64,000 nucleotides of DNA, taken from the NCBI GenBank assembly GCA_937981765.1, contig CALJOM010000007.1:62001-126000 (forward strand). The letters run 5' to 3'. Source of the DNA: an uncultured Bacteroidales bacterium (GTDB lineage Bacteria; Bacteroidota; Bacteroidia; Bacteroidales; Salinivirgaceae). Below, piece by piece: positions 1 through 9,517 of this stretch. A program made the position numbers and the translations under genes. Below the pieces are notes generated by a model. It saw only the letters and a list, made by a program, of their open reading frames with translations, made no database searches and was not told the origin of the DNA. Numbering within the stretch: the first letter of the stretch is position 1; every line of letters starts with the position of its first letter.

Positions 1-867
1 ATTTTCATGCTTCCAACGTTAATTTTGTTTTTATCGAGGAATAAATTCCATGGGCGTTGGAAAGCATCAGGCGCAATGTTTCAGGTTCTCCTTGCAATTT
101 TGTTTTCTGTTGGGATCTCTTTGAAATCCCTTTTAAACGAACCGTTAATTGATTTTCGACCCTACAGAATTGGTCAAAACATTACCATTAATTTTAAGCC
201 ATTTTTAGTTGGTGCGCCTTCGGCTGTGTTTGAAACACTTGTGGTATATGAAAAAGATGGTGTTCGGAAGAGCTTCGATTTAAATAACTTGCCCGATACC
301 ACATGGAAATGGGTTGAAACACAGAACCGTCAGATATCGGCAGGATATGTTCCCAAAATTCATAATTTTCACTTGCTCGATCTTGATGGAAATTCAGCTA
401 CCGAAAAAATTCTAAATTCCGATCAGCCTGTACTGATGGCTTGTGTTTGGGATTTATCGGCATTGAGCACCGAGTCGAAAACAAAATTAAACCAAATCGG
501 ATTCAGAGCTTTTGAAAATAATATTCAATTTGTTTTGGTTACTTCAGCCACGCCAAAGGAAATTGAAAAATTTAAATACGAATATCTGCCAACCTATCAA
601 TTGCTCACAGCTGATCCAATTACGTTAAAAACCATTCTTCGCGATAATGGAGGATTGGTGTTGATGTACAAAGGGACAATTCTTAAAAAATGGAACCATA
701 AAAAATTTGACGAACCGCTCAATATGACGGAATACAAACTTTACATGAGTGCTGTGAATACTGGAAGCCCTGATCCATTGAATCAGACATTTTGGTACTT
801 GTTGTTTATCGCCTCGGTTGCATTATTTTTCGATTGGTTAGCAATCTGGAAGAAAAACAGGAGTTAA
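1..867 (+). CDS. DoxX-like membrane protein with thioredoxin-like C-terminus (BT_3928-like), 5' end missing
   Basis: The reading frame is open to the left edge, so the first Met inside the window (base 7) is probably internal and the gene is truncated. What remains is the last hydrophobic segments of a DoxX-type membrane domain (about residues 1-42 of the visible part), a soluble domain of about 200 residues and a final membrane helix near residues 262-280. The soluble part, with NFHLLDLDG and a later LVLMYKGTILKKW, matches the thioredoxin-like tail of the Bacteroidales family typified by BT_3928. That family usually sits just before tpiA, and here tpiA is two genes downstream. The substrate is unknown; a redox or membrane-stress role is inference from the family fold. 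Confidence 0.7.
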   Translation: MFMLPTLILFLSRNKFHGRWKASGAMFQVLLAILFSVGISLKSLLNEPLIDFRPYRIGQNITINFKPFLVGAPSAVFETLVVYEKDGVRKSFDLNNLPDTTWKWVETQNRQISAGYVPKIHNFHLLDLDGNSATEKILNSDQPVLMACVWDLSALSTESKTKLNQIGFRAFENNIQFVLVTSATPKEIEKFKYEYLPTYQLLTADPITLKTILRDNGGLVLMYKGTILKKWNHKKFDEPLNMTEYKLYMSAVNTGSPDPLNQTFWYLLFIASVALFFDWLAIWKKNRS

Positions 868-876
868 TTTTTTCTA

Positions 877-1932
877 ATGTATCGATTGTTTCGTCATATT
901 TTGTATTTGTTGTTGGTTCTCTGGGGGATAATATCGTTGTTGTTTTTCCTTTTTAATGTATTACCCGGAGATCCAGTGCGAATGCTAACCGGACAGCGGG
1001 TTGATCCGGAAACCTTGCAAAACATCCGTAAAGATCTTGGACTTGATAAACCGATATGGCAGCAGTATTTGCTTTATTTAAACGATCTTTCAATCATTTC
1101 TCTAGATAATAAAAAACCAGAAGCACGTTACTCAGGTATTGAAATCATATCATTAGGAAAAACCCGCCTAGTAATCAAAAGTCCCTATTTAAGAGAGTCG
1201 TTTCAGACTCGAAGGCCGGTAACGAATATGATTATGGAAGTCCTTCCGGCTTCGTTGTTTTTAGCAATATTTGCCATTGGTATAGCTGTAGTGATTGGAA
1301 TTCCGTTAGGTATTTTAATGGCCTTGCGGCAAAATTCTTTCATAGACAAATTTGTTTTAAGCATTACCTCGTTAGGCATGGCTCTTCCATCGTATTTTGC
1401 AGCTATTTTAATCGGTTGGCTATTTGCCTTTGTATTAAAAGACCTTACCGGACTAAGTCTGACAGGGAGCCTCTATGAATATGATCTGGACAAAAAATAT
1501 CTGGCTTTGCAAAACATTATATTACCAGGAATTACTTTAGGAATACGTCCATTAAGTGTTGTGGTTCAACTAACACGGAATTCGTTGCTTCAGGAAATGG
1601 GCAAAAACTACTTTAGAACAGCAAGAGCCAAAGGACTATGTATTAGGGAGGCAATTCGAAAACATGCCTTACGTAACTCGTTAAACCCGGTTATAACAGC
1701 CCTTAGTGGATGGTTTGCTTCAATGCTTGCAGGGATGGTTTTTGTGGAATATATCTTTTCGTGGAAAGGCATAGGTTTTATGCTGGTTGATGGATTAAAT
1801 CAGTACGATTTTCCAGTGGTGATGGGGTGTATTTTGATTATTTCGATTATTTTTATTTCCATGAATTATCTTACCGACTTTTTGTATGTCTTGCTGGATC
1901 CAAGAATCAGACTTTCAGTAAATAATAAATAA
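877..1932 (+). CDS. ABC transporter permease, DppB/OppB type
   Basis: Inner-membrane permease of the peptide/nickel ABC family. The N-terminus has the typical first helix followed by NVLPGDP and a DLGLDKP segment. The ATPase-contacting EAA loop is recognisable as RTARAKGLCIREAIRKHALR near residues 245-265, followed by the family's GMVFVEYIFSWKGIG. About 350 residues with around six membrane helices is normal length. No DppC-type partner, ATPase or binding protein is adjacent. The gene begins 9 bp after the DoxX-like gene and ends 11 bp before tpiA, so it is cotranscribed with housekeeping genes. Its partners must be encoded elsewhere, and the substrate cannot be read from the sequence. Confidence 0.85.
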   Translation: MYRLFRHILYLLLVLWGIISLLFFLFNVLPGDPVRMLTGQRVDPETLQNIRKDLGLDKPIWQQYLLYLNDLSIISLDNKKPEARYSGIEIISLGKTRLVIKSPYLRESFQTRRPVTNMIMEVLPASLFLAIFAIGIAVVIGIPLGILMALRQNSFIDKFVLSITSLGMALPSYFAAILIGWLFAFVLKDLTGLSLTGSLYEYDLDKKYLALQNIILPGITLGIRPLSVVVQLTRNSLLQEMGKNYFRTARAKGLCIREAIRKHALRNSLNPVITALSGWFASMLAGMVFVEYIFSWKGIGFMLVDGLNQYDFPVVMGCILIISIIFISMNYLTDFLYVLLDPRIRLSVNNK

Positions 1933-1943
1933 CACGTTTTGCC

Positions 1944-2702
1944 ATGAGAAAAAAAATTGTTGCCGGAAACTGGAAAATGAACAAAAATTTTCAGGAAGGA
2001 GTTGAATTAGCCATGTCGATTCAACAACGGTTAAATAACTACGATGGAAACTGTTTAGTAGTACTAATTCCCCCCTTCGTACATATTACTAAGATACGGG
2101 AGTTGATTCATCATCCCAAAATTAAAGTAGGAGGGCAAAATTGCCACGATAAACCTTCGGGCGCCTATACCGGAGAAGTTTCGGCTGAAATGCTTAATTC
2201 AGCAGGAGCTGACTATGTAATAATTGGTCATAGCGAACGCCGGCAATATTATGGAGAAACAAATCAACTTTGCTATGCTAAGATAAATCAAGCCCTCGAC
2301 AATAAATTGATTCCCATCTATTGCGTTGGTGAGACCTTAGAAGAAAGGAAGATGAATTTAACGTTTAGAGTGATCGAACAGCAAATGAGAGAAGGCGTTC
2401 TTGGACTTGATGGTGAAGATTTTAAAAATATTGTAATAGCTTATGAACCAGTGTGGGCAATAGGAACGGGATTAAATGCTACCAAAGAACAGGCTCAAGA
2501 GGTTCATGCTTTTATCCGTCAGCAAATTGAAAATCAATATTCCAGAGAAATTGCCCAAGATACAACTATACTTTATGGAGGCAGCTGTAAACCTACAAAT
2601 GCTGTTGAATTGTTTTCTCAACCTGATGTTGATGGTGGGCTTATTGGTGGAGCATCTCTTAACACAGACGATTTTGTGAATATTATTTTAGCTAATCAAT
2701 AA
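1944..2702 (+). CDS. tpiA: Triosephosphate isomerase
   Basis: Interconverts dihydroxyacetone phosphate and glyceraldehyde 3-phosphate in glycolysis and gluconeogenesis (cytosol). All catalytic elements are present in the 252-residue TIM barrel: GNWKMN with Asn9 and Lys11, HSERR with catalytic His96, and the loop-6 region AYEPVWAIGTG with catalytic Glu168. The C-terminal phosphate-binding GGASL lies near residue 236. Length is standard. The gene is 2 bp upstream of prmA and shares an operon with it. In Bacteroidales tpiA commonly follows the DoxX-like gene, as it nearly does here. Confidence 0.98.
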   Translation: MRKKIVAGNWKMNKNFQEGVELAMSIQQRLNNYDGNCLVVLIPPFVHITKIRELIHHPKIKVGGQNCHDKPSGAYTGEVSAEMLNSAGADYVIIGHSERRQYYGETNQLCYAKINQALDNKLIPIYCVGETLEERKMNLTFRVIEQQMREGVLGLDGEDFKNIVIAYEPVWAIGTGLNATKEQAQEVHAFIRQQIENQYSREIAQDTTILYGGSCKPTNAVELFSQPDVDGGLIGGASLNTDDFVNIILANQ

Positions 2703-2704
2703 CC

Positions 2705-3532
2705 ATGAACTATCTGGAGACAATTTTTTCAACACAAACACTTCCGCCCGAAAGTATTGAAATTCTCATTGCTGAATTGGGGGAGGTTGGATATGAATCG
2801 TTTGTGGAAGACTTTGGCGAACTTAGGGCTTATATTCCCGAAGAACACTTCAACAGGAATGATCTTGATAAAGTTATTCGCCCAAGATTTCCAAACATAA
2901 CATTCCATTCAAAACCAATTCCACGCGAAAATTGGAATAAAACATGGGAGTCTCACTATACTCCCATTGAGGTGGATGATTTTTGTTATATTCATGCACC
3001 GTTTCATTTACCCAATCCCAAGTTCCCTGTAAATATTCAGATTGAACCTAAAATGTCATTTGGTACTGGGCATCACCAAACAACGCGCCTTATGATACAG
3101 GCGATGAGACGAATTGATTTCAAATCGAAAATGGTACTTGATATCGGATGTGGGACAGGTGTACTGGCTATTGTTGCTACCAAATTGGGCGCAAGGATCG
3201 TTGATGCCATCGACACAGATGAGTGGGCGGTAGAAAATAGTGTAGAGAATGCAAAACTTAACAATGCTGCTAATATCTCTGTTATTCATGGTGACAGCAG
3301 GGCAATTGTTAAAACTTATGATGTAATACTAGCAAACATAAATCGAAATGTTCTGTTAAACGACATGAGTATTTATTCTCAACATGTAAAGAAAGGGGGA
3401 AGCCTCGTTTTGAGCGGTTTTTATTCGTTCGATGAAAATATTTTGATTGAAGAAGCTAAAAAATGGAACCTTACCCTCAAAACCTCCCTCCGAAACGAAG
3501 GATGGGATTGTTTACACCTTATTAAAAACTAA
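2705..3532 (+). CDS. prmA: Ribosomal protein L11 methyltransferase
   Basis: SAM-dependent methyltransferase that trimethylates ribosomal protein L11. The 275-residue protein has an N-terminal substrate-recognition domain (about 1-110), then the PrmA signature FGTGHHQTTRLM, the SAM-binding motif I DIGCGTGVLAI near residues 147-157, an acidic motif II (DAIDTDE), and ANINRNVLL in the position of the catalytic N-(I/P)-x motif. Length and order match the PrmA family. The start is ATG 2 bp after the tpiA stop; there is no Shine-Dalgarno sequence, which is usual for this phylum. Confidence 0.95.
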   Translation: MNYLETIFSTQTLPPESIEILIAELGEVGYESFVEDFGELRAYIPEEHFNRNDLDKVIRPRFPNITFHSKPIPRENWNKTWESHYTPIEVDDFCYIHAPFHLPNPKFPVNIQIEPKMSFGTGHHQTTRLMIQAMRRIDFKSKMVLDIGCGTGVLAIVATKLGARIVDAIDTDEWAVENSVENAKLNNAANISVIHGDSRAIVKTYDVILANINRNVLLNDMSIYSQHVKKGGSLVLSGFYSFDENILIEEAKKWNLTLKTSLRNEGWDCLHLIKN

Positions 3533-3550
3533 TACTTGCAAAATTTTTCG

Positions 3551-6500
3551 ATGAAAAGATTAGCTACGGTTGCATTCACAATCTTCATCTTACTGTTAGG
3601 TTCTGAAACTAAAGCACAAGAAGACTCTACGCCATTTACCCTGTGCGATAGTGCGTTTATGGTTAAGGTTCAGTTATTAATTGAACAAAACTTTGAATCG
3701 AAAAAAGAGGCGAGAAAATACTTTCTTGAATTTTCCAACGCATGGAAAAGCGATTTTTTTTCTCAAGAGATGCGATTCGATATTTGCGAAATATCGGGTA
3801 TCCTCCTTATCAATAAAAAAGCTCCGTTTGAATTGCTAAAGCTTTATTTCGATGTTTTGATAAGTTTTTCAAAAAAAAGTTATCACCGAACTAATTATCA
3901 AATTTTTAATTACCTGCTCAGATTATATGTTGACAGAGAAAAATCGCTAACTTTTATTGGCAATTACATACAGTCGGTCTTAAGACTTATTGAAGGCAAC
4001 TTTTTATTCGACACACCACACACCCAGTGGAAAGCATCTACCGGAAATTTTATTTTTGAGATAAACGACCAAAATTACCTTGAAATTTCGTTTCCCGAGT
4101 GTAATTTAATCGGATATGCCCAAAACGACAGTATTGTTATTCTGCAAACAGAGGGATCTTACGATCTTAAATCGAATGTATTTAGAGGCACAAAAGGTAA
4201 GGTGACTTGGGAACGCGCTGGCTTTTCTCCCGACTCTGTTTATGCTGTTTTTGACCATTATTCGTTTGAAGTAACCCGCTGCTTGCTAATTGTAGACACT
4301 GTACGTTTTTACAATCTTACCTATTTTGAAGATCCAATGGAAGGACGATTAAGGTTACAGGCTGAAAATATTGCAACGCCTCAGGCTGCGCGATTTCCCA
4401 AATTTGAATCGTTTCAAAAGAAATTCACCTTAAGCGACCTTTATCCGCGAGTGGATTATACCGGCGGGTATGTTCAGCATGGCAGCCGGTTTATTGGTTT
4501 CGGCACAAAAGAAGACCCGGCCATTTTGAATTTCTGGCGAGAATCGTTTGAGGTTATCAATGGCGATACCATTAAAACCATGAAAGTTGCCCTTCGAATT
4601 CTAAGTGACGAATATGTTTTTACCAAATCGAAAGTCACATCCGACAATGCAATCATATCCATCTATCTAGATCAGGATTCCATCTTTCATCCAGGACTTA
4701 AAATGCAATATCTGGTAGCTCCTCACGAACTTCAATTAATTCAGGATAATGATCTGATAAATATGTCGCGAAGCCCCTATCTAAATTCGTATCATAAAAT
4801 AGAATTTCGTTCAGAATTGCTAACATGGAAGCTCGACGAACACGATATTTTTTTCACCCGAATGCTAGGAACAGAATCGAGTAAAGCCATTTTTGAATCG
4901 TACGATTATTTTGCTGCCGATCGATTCTTTAAACTTCAGGGGATAGATCATGAACATCCATTGTTTAAAATACGTGAATTTGTCCAACGTCGTGGAAATG
5001 AAACATTTACAGCAAAGGAATTGGGAGCCTTCATGCAATATTCGGAATCAAAGATGCGACAATTGCTTCTACTTCTATCCTTTGAGGGCTATGTTTATTA
5101 CGATCGCGAGACATATTCGGCAACCGTTCTTCCCAAACTGTACGATTATTGTCTTGCAGCACTAAATCAAAAAGATTTCGACGTAATCGCCATCGAATCT
5201 GAGAAAAGCAAGCGCGAACCCAATGCGCGGTTAAACCTTCGCAACTTTGACCTTAATATTTTTGGAATTACATCCTTTCCCTTTTCTAAAATTAACCGTG
5301 TAATTGCTTTCCCATCAGGAGGTGTTATCACCATTCAGAAAGACCGAACCATTCTATTTGCCGGAACTCTTAGAGCAGGATTATATTCGTTTAAGGGTAA
5401 ACGATTTTTGTTTAATTATCAGGATTTTAAAATAAATCTTGAGGAAGTTGAGCAGATGCTTCTTGATGTGGTAACCGGACTCTCACCAACCGGTGAATAC
5501 ATTGTAAAACAGGTGAACAATAAAATTCAGGATGTTAAAGGATATATTTTGATAGATAATCCCAAAAATAAATCAGGTAGATATACCATTTCGCGATTTC
5601 CCGTTTTCCAGTCAACACAAAATTCTTACGTTTACTACGATCATTTATATAACGGGGAATATAAACGCGACAAAGTTTATTTCGAAATAGATCCTTTCAG
5701 ACTTGATAGCATAAACAATCCAGCTGCAACTAAAATTAAATTGCATGGAAAATTTGTTTCTGCCAATATTTTCCCTGAATTTCGTCAGCAGCTGACCGTA
5801 CAAAAAGATTTATCGCTTGGATTTTCACATCAGTTACCGGAAAGCGGCTATAATACCTATGGAGGGAAAGGAGTTTCACGAGGAATTATTGAGGTTGCCA
5901 ACGATGGCATAAGAATGAGAGGCGAGCAAGATTTTTTGCGAACCACCACCTGGAGCAACAATTTTCTTTATTTTCCAGATAGCATGCAAACCCTATCTCA
6001 GCGATTTTTAAACAGATCATCCTCAGAACCCTCTTTACCGCTAATGGACGGGAAAAACATTTCGGTTTCCTGGTTACCATATCAAGATAAGCTAATTGGT
6101 CAAACCACGTCCGATCCAATAGCTATGTTTAATAACCAAGCATCGTTAAGCGGAATATTTTTGATTGTGCCGGAGGAAATTACCGGTAGTGGCCAAATGG
6201 CTATTGAACGTAGCAAACTCATCAGCGACGATTTAAAATTTACAGAACATACTATTTCTTCAAATCTTGCCGAATGGATTCTCTCCACAAAGGATAAAAG
6301 TTCGATGGCTTTTGAGTCAACCAGTCTTAAGGCATTCATCGACTTTCAAACACGCAAAGGAACTTTTACTGCAGTCGACCCAAATAATGTAATGAACTTC
6401 CCGGTGAATCAATACATGACTTATGCCGACCAGGTTTTGTGGGATATTGATAAAGACAACCTTGCAATTTCGGCCCAAACCGTACATAGCTTTGTTGACT

Positions 6501-8107
6501 TGCAACATCGTGTAGAACAGACTGCTACCACAACTAATCCAGCAGGGGCTTTATTTGTTTCAACTCATCCACAACAGGAAAACCTTAACTTTATTTCGCC
6601 TGAGGCAACAGTAAATGTTTCAAACAATACTATTACCGCAAAAAAGGTGGGATTTATTCATATTGCCGACGCAACTATTTTCCCCAGCGACAGTATCATT
6701 ACCATTGAAGCCGGTGCACGTCATCGCACGCTTTCTGGTGCCAGAGTAATAGCTAATCGTATTAATAAATATTACACCATCTACGATGCAACAATAAGCA
6801 TTTCTAGCCGTTTGCTTTATTCGGGTAGTGGTTTTATTGACTATGTTGACATTGAAAATAAACGACAAACCATTCGTCTTGATGTAATTTCCGTTAACCA
6901 AACCACCGGAACCACTTTTGCCTCTGGCCAGATTGCTGAAGATAAAGATTTCTCCCTTAGTCCGGCATTTCGCTATAAAGGGAATGTGAAACTTTTTGCC
7001 GATAATCCCTTTTTATTCTTTGAAGGAATGACAAAAATGACCCTATTGCCTTCTATTTATCCCGCACAATGGATAAAATTCAAATCAGAAATCGACCCTT
7101 CTAAAGTTCTCATTCCTGTCGATTCGCTTAACTTAAACGATAGGAACCGAGCCTTGGTTCACAGCTTAATAACTCAATTGGATTCAGTTCAAACTTATGT
7201 TAGCTTCTTCAACGAACCGTTACGGCCAAATTATCACCCCTATTCTCATGTTCCGGGTTATCTAACCTACGATTTTTCCGCTAAAAAATACGAGGTTGCG
7301 ACGTTGGAAAAACTAAACGATAGAAACTTAGTGAGAGATATAATGTCGTTAAACACCGAAAAAGCTGATTTCTACAACGAAGGTAACCTAAAAATAGTAC
7401 GTGACCTTGGACTGGTTGACCTACGTACCTATGGAAGGATAAACTATTTTCACGAACGTAAGGAATTACTGGTTGATTTGTTTATGGCATTCGATTTTTA
7501 CTTTCACGAACCAACATTACAACATATGGCAGATACCATAAACCAATTAGAAAATCTTTCTCCAATTCAAATTAACAGTTTTAATTATACCAACGGAATG
7601 AAAACACTGATTGGGGATACGGCTTTTGTAAAACTGACTGAACAAATGCAACTCTTTGGCAAACCGAAAGAAATTCCTGAAGGGTATAAGAAAACTATTG
7701 TTCTGACAAATGTTAATCTTCGTTGGGATGCTGAAGACAATGCCTTTAAGTCGTTTGGCAATATTGGAGTTGGCAATATTCTTGATCAGCCGATTAACAA
7801 ATTTATGAAAGGCGCTATTGAAATACGCTACATTAAACAAAAGCCAGAAGTAATGATTTACCTAGAACCAACTTCATCTCTATGGTTTTTCTTCGTATAC
7901 AGGCAAAACTCCATGTTAGCAGTATCAAGCGATCCCAAATTCAATGAAAAACTGGAAAAAATAAAGCTAAAACATCGAATCATTGAAAAAGGAAAACAAA
8001 AATACACCTACTATCTAACCTATCCAAGAATCAAAGACGAAACCCTTTTCTATTTCGAAGGAGGAAAAAAAGATGACCCAAAACAAAAACGACAACCACG
8101 ACGATAA
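3551..8107 (+). CDS. Giant exported protein of unknown function (1518 aa)
   Basis: I chose the ATG at 3551 over an in-frame TTG at 3536 because it begins a clean signal peptide (MKRLATVAF, hydrophobic core, cleavage after TKAQ). The mature protein is probably periplasmic or on the outer membrane. The first 150 residues look helical. Most of the rest alternates short hydrophobic strands with polar turns and reads as an all-beta protein. I recognise no catalytic motif and no obvious beta-barrel end signature. The C-terminus is very basic (KQKRQPRR) and its last 35 bp overlap the start of rsmE, so the two are translationally linked. It follows prmA by 18 bp. The position is compatible with an envelope-assembly role, but no function can be assigned. 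Confidence 0.85.
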   Translation: MKRLATVAFTIFILLLGSETKAQEDSTPFTLCDSAFMVKVQLLIEQNFESKKEARKYFLEFSNAWKSDFFSQEMRFDICEISGILLINKKAPFELLKLYFDVLISFSKKSYHRTNYQIFNYLLRLYVDREKSLTFIGNYIQSVLRLIEGNFLFDTPHTQWKASTGNFIFEINDQNYLEISFPECNLIGYAQNDSIVILQTEGSYDLKSNVFRGTKGKVTWERAGFSPDSVYAVFDHYSFEVTRCLLIVDTVRFYNLTYFEDPMEGRLRLQAENIATPQAARFPKFESFQKKFTLSDLYPRVDYTGGYVQHGSRFIGFGTKEDPAILNFWRESFEVINGDTIKTMKVALRILSDEYVFTKSKVTSDNAIISIYLDQDSIFHPGLKMQYLVAPHELQLIQDNDLINMSRSPYLNSYHKIEFRSELLTWKLDEHDIFFTRMLGTESSKAIFESYDYFAADRFFKLQGIDHEHPLFKIREFVQRRGNETFTAKELGAFMQYSESKMRQLLLLLSFEGYVYYDRETYSATVLPKLYDYCLAALNQKDFDVIAIESEKSKREPNARLNLRNFDLNIFGITSFPFSKINRVIAFPSGGVITIQKDRTILFAGTLRAGLYSFKGKRFLFNYQDFKINLEEVEQMLLDVVTGLSPTGEYIVKQVNNKIQDVKGYILIDNPKNKSGRYTISRFPVFQSTQNSYVYYDHLYNGEYKRDKVYFEIDPFRLDSINNPAATKIKLHGKFVSANIFPEFRQQLTVQKDLSLGFSHQLPESGYNTYGGKGVSRGIIEVANDGIRMRGEQDFLRTTTWSNNFLYFPDSMQTLSQRFLNRSSSEPSLPLMDGKNISVSWLPYQDKLIGQTTSDPIAMFNNQASLSGIFLIVPEEITGSGQMAIERSKLISDDLKFTEHTISSNLAEWILSTKDKSSMAFESTSLKAFIDFQTRKGTFTAVDPNNVMNFPVNQYMTYADQVLWDIDKDNLAISAQTVHSFVDLQHRVEQTATTTNPAGALFVSTHPQQENLNFISPEATVNVSNNTITAKKVGFIHIADATIFPSDSIITIEAGARHRTLSGARVIANRINKYYTIYDATISISSRLLYSGSGFIDYVDIENKRQTIRLDVISVNQTTGTTFASGQIAEDKDFSLSPAFRYKGNVKLFADNPFLFFEGMTKMTLLPSIYPAQWIKFKSEIDPSKVLIPVDSLNLNDRNRALVHSLITQLDSVQTYVSFFNEPLRPNYHPYSHVPGYLTYDFSAKKYEVATLEKLNDRNLVRDIMSLNTEKADFYNEGNLKIVRDLGLVDLRTYGRINYFHERKELLVDLFMAFDFYFHEPTLQHMADTINQLENLSPIQINSFNYTNGMKTLIGDTAFVKLTEQMQLFGKPKEIPEGYKKTIVLTNVNLRWDAEDNAFKSFGNIGVGNILDQPINKFMKGAIEIRYIKQKPEVMIYLEPTSSLWFFFVYRQNSMLAVSSDPKFNEKLEKIKLKHRIIEKGKQKYTYYLTYPRIKDETLFYFEGGKKDDPKQKRQPRR
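8060..8064 (+). promoter_or_regulatory. Shine-Dalgarno site for rsmE inside the upstream gene
   Basis: GGAGG lies 8 nt before the ATG at 8073, within the coding sequence of the 1518-residue protein. Most starts in this window have no such site, so it supports the overlapping rsmE start. Confidence 0.5.
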
Positions 8108-8846
8108 TCGCATAATACTTGATTCGCAATATCCGTTGTTTATCACTTCTGATTTATCAGCCAAAGGAACCCTTCCTGATGAGGAATCGCACCATGCCAT
8201 TCACGTATTGCGTAAAAAAGTTGGAGATACGATAAATATCACCAACGGAAAGGGAATTGTATCCATGGCTGTAATTGAGAAAATCACAAAAAAGGAAGTT
8301 TTGTATCGGGTAATTGAAAGTTTTGATATCCCAAAACCCAGTGGGAAGCTCTACCTTGCAGTAGCACCCACCAAAAACATCGACCGGTTTGAATACATGG
8401 TTGAAAAATGCACAGAAATAGGTTTTGATGCACTTTATCCGATTATCTGCGAAAAATCGGAGCGAAAAATTGTGAAACCCGAGCGTATAGAACGAATAGT
8501 CTTTGCCGCAGTAAAACAATCTCTTAAGGCGCATATACCAACAATTTATCCACCAACCGAATTTGCTGATTTTATTCAAAAAGTAGCTGCATTAAAGGAT
8601 AAACGATATATTGCCGTTTGCCATCATTCTCCTCGAAAACATTTGTTTACTGCTTTAGATTCAGGGTTTAACAGCTACATTGTAATTGGCCCCGAAGGTG
8701 ATTTTTCCCCGCAAGAGATACAATTGGCACTCAACAATAACTTTCAGCCCGTATCGTTAGGAGAAAGCAGATTAAGAACAGAAACTGCTGCCATTGTGGC
8801 TTCTCTTACATTCAACCTTAAACAAACATTAGCTATAGAAAAATGA
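8073..8846 (+). CDS. rsmE: 16S rRNA (uracil-1498-N3)-methyltransferase
   Basis: Methylates N3 of U1498 in 16S rRNA using SAM (SPOUT/trefoil-knot fold). The N-terminal PUA-like part is seen as LPDEESHHAIHVLRKKVGD (about residues 34-52). The knot carries the family signatures: KNIDRFEYMVEKCTEIG in the middle, CEKSERK, then IGPEGDFSPQEIQLA and LGESRLRTETA near the C-terminus. Length of 257 is a little above usual because of an extended N-terminus. The first 35 bp overlap the preceding gene in another frame, and the stop overlaps the DUF4159 start as ATGA. A downstream start near LFITSDL cannot be ruled out. Confidence 0.95.
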   Translation: MTQNKNDNHDDNRIILDSQYPLFITSDLSAKGTLPDEESHHAIHVLRKKVGDTINITNGKGIVSMAVIEKITKKEVLYRVIESFDIPKPSGKLYLAVAPTKNIDRFEYMVEKCTEIGFDALYPIICEKSERKIVKPERIERIVFAAVKQSLKAHIPTIYPPTEFADFIQKVAALKDKRYIAVCHHSPRKHLFTALDSGFNSYIVIGPEGDFSPQEIQLALNNNFQPVSLGESRLRTETAAIVASLTFNLKQTLAIEK

Positions 8847-9511
8847 AAGTAAAATATTGTTTATCATTGCTTTTATTACTAACACTTGTTATTAACTCAA
8901 TAGGGGTGGCACAAAACTACACTGTTAAAATTGCTCTGCTCAAATACGGAGGAGGCGGCGACTGGTATGCCGACCCTACAGCCTTACCCAATTTGATAAA
9001 GTTCTGTAACGAAAACCTTGGAACAACAATTTTCCCACAGCACGATGTGGTTGAGGTTGGAAGTTCACAAATTTATGAGTATCCTTTTGTTCATATGACC
9101 GGACATGGAAACGTGGTTTTCACAACTAACGATGTTAAAAACCTAAAGCTTTATCTTGAATCGGGGGGCTTTTTGCACGTTGACGATAATTACGGATTAG
9201 ACCCTTATTTTCGTCGCGAAATAGCTAAAGTTTTTCCCGATAACCCCATGGTGGAATTACCACCAAACCACCCGATTTTTCACCAAAAATACTCTTTCCC
9301 CAACGGACTACCCAAAATACACGAACACGACAACAAACCTCCACAAGCTTTCGGAATATTCATCAACAATCGTTTGGCAGTGCTCTATACCTACGAGTCA
9401 GATATAAGCGACGGTTGGGAATCGCCAGAAGTACATGGAGATTCTGAAGAAACCAGATTAAAGGCCCTGCGCATGGGGGCAAACATTATTCAATATGTTT
9501 TTAATCACTAA
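8843..9511 (+). CDS. Exported DUF4159 domain protein
   Basis: A 222-residue protein with an N-terminal signal peptide (hydrophobic LLLLLTLVI, cleavage after GVAQ). The rest is one DUF4159 domain, recognised by KYGGGGDWY, the central FVHMTGHGNV, and FLHVDDNYGLD followed by PNHPIFH. DUF4159 proteins resemble glutamine-amidotransferase-like folds and are usually found with MoxR, DUF58 and von Willebrand-type membrane proteins. None of those is nearby here. It is translationally coupled to rsmE by a 4-bp overlap. Function is unknown. Confidence 0.85.
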   Translation: MKVKYCLSLLLLLTLVINSIGVAQNYTVKIALLKYGGGGDWYADPTALPNLIKFCNENLGTTIFPQHDVVEVGSSQIYEYPFVHMTGHGNVVFTTNDVKNLKLYLESGGFLHVDDNYGLDPYFRREIAKVFPDNPMVELPPNHPIFHQKYSFPNGLPKIHEHDNKPPQAFGIFINNRLAVLYTYESDISDGWESPEVHGDSEETRLKALRMGANIIQYVFNH

Positions 9512-9517
9512 TACACC

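Noticed and set aside
3536-3550. TTG start for the giant exported protein
   Set aside because: The ATG 15 bp downstream begins a clean signal peptide, whereas the TTG adds only polar residues before it.
8157-8579. 140-residue minus-strand frame opposite rsmE
   Set aside because: It is a shadow of rsmE with no recognisable motif and no start context.
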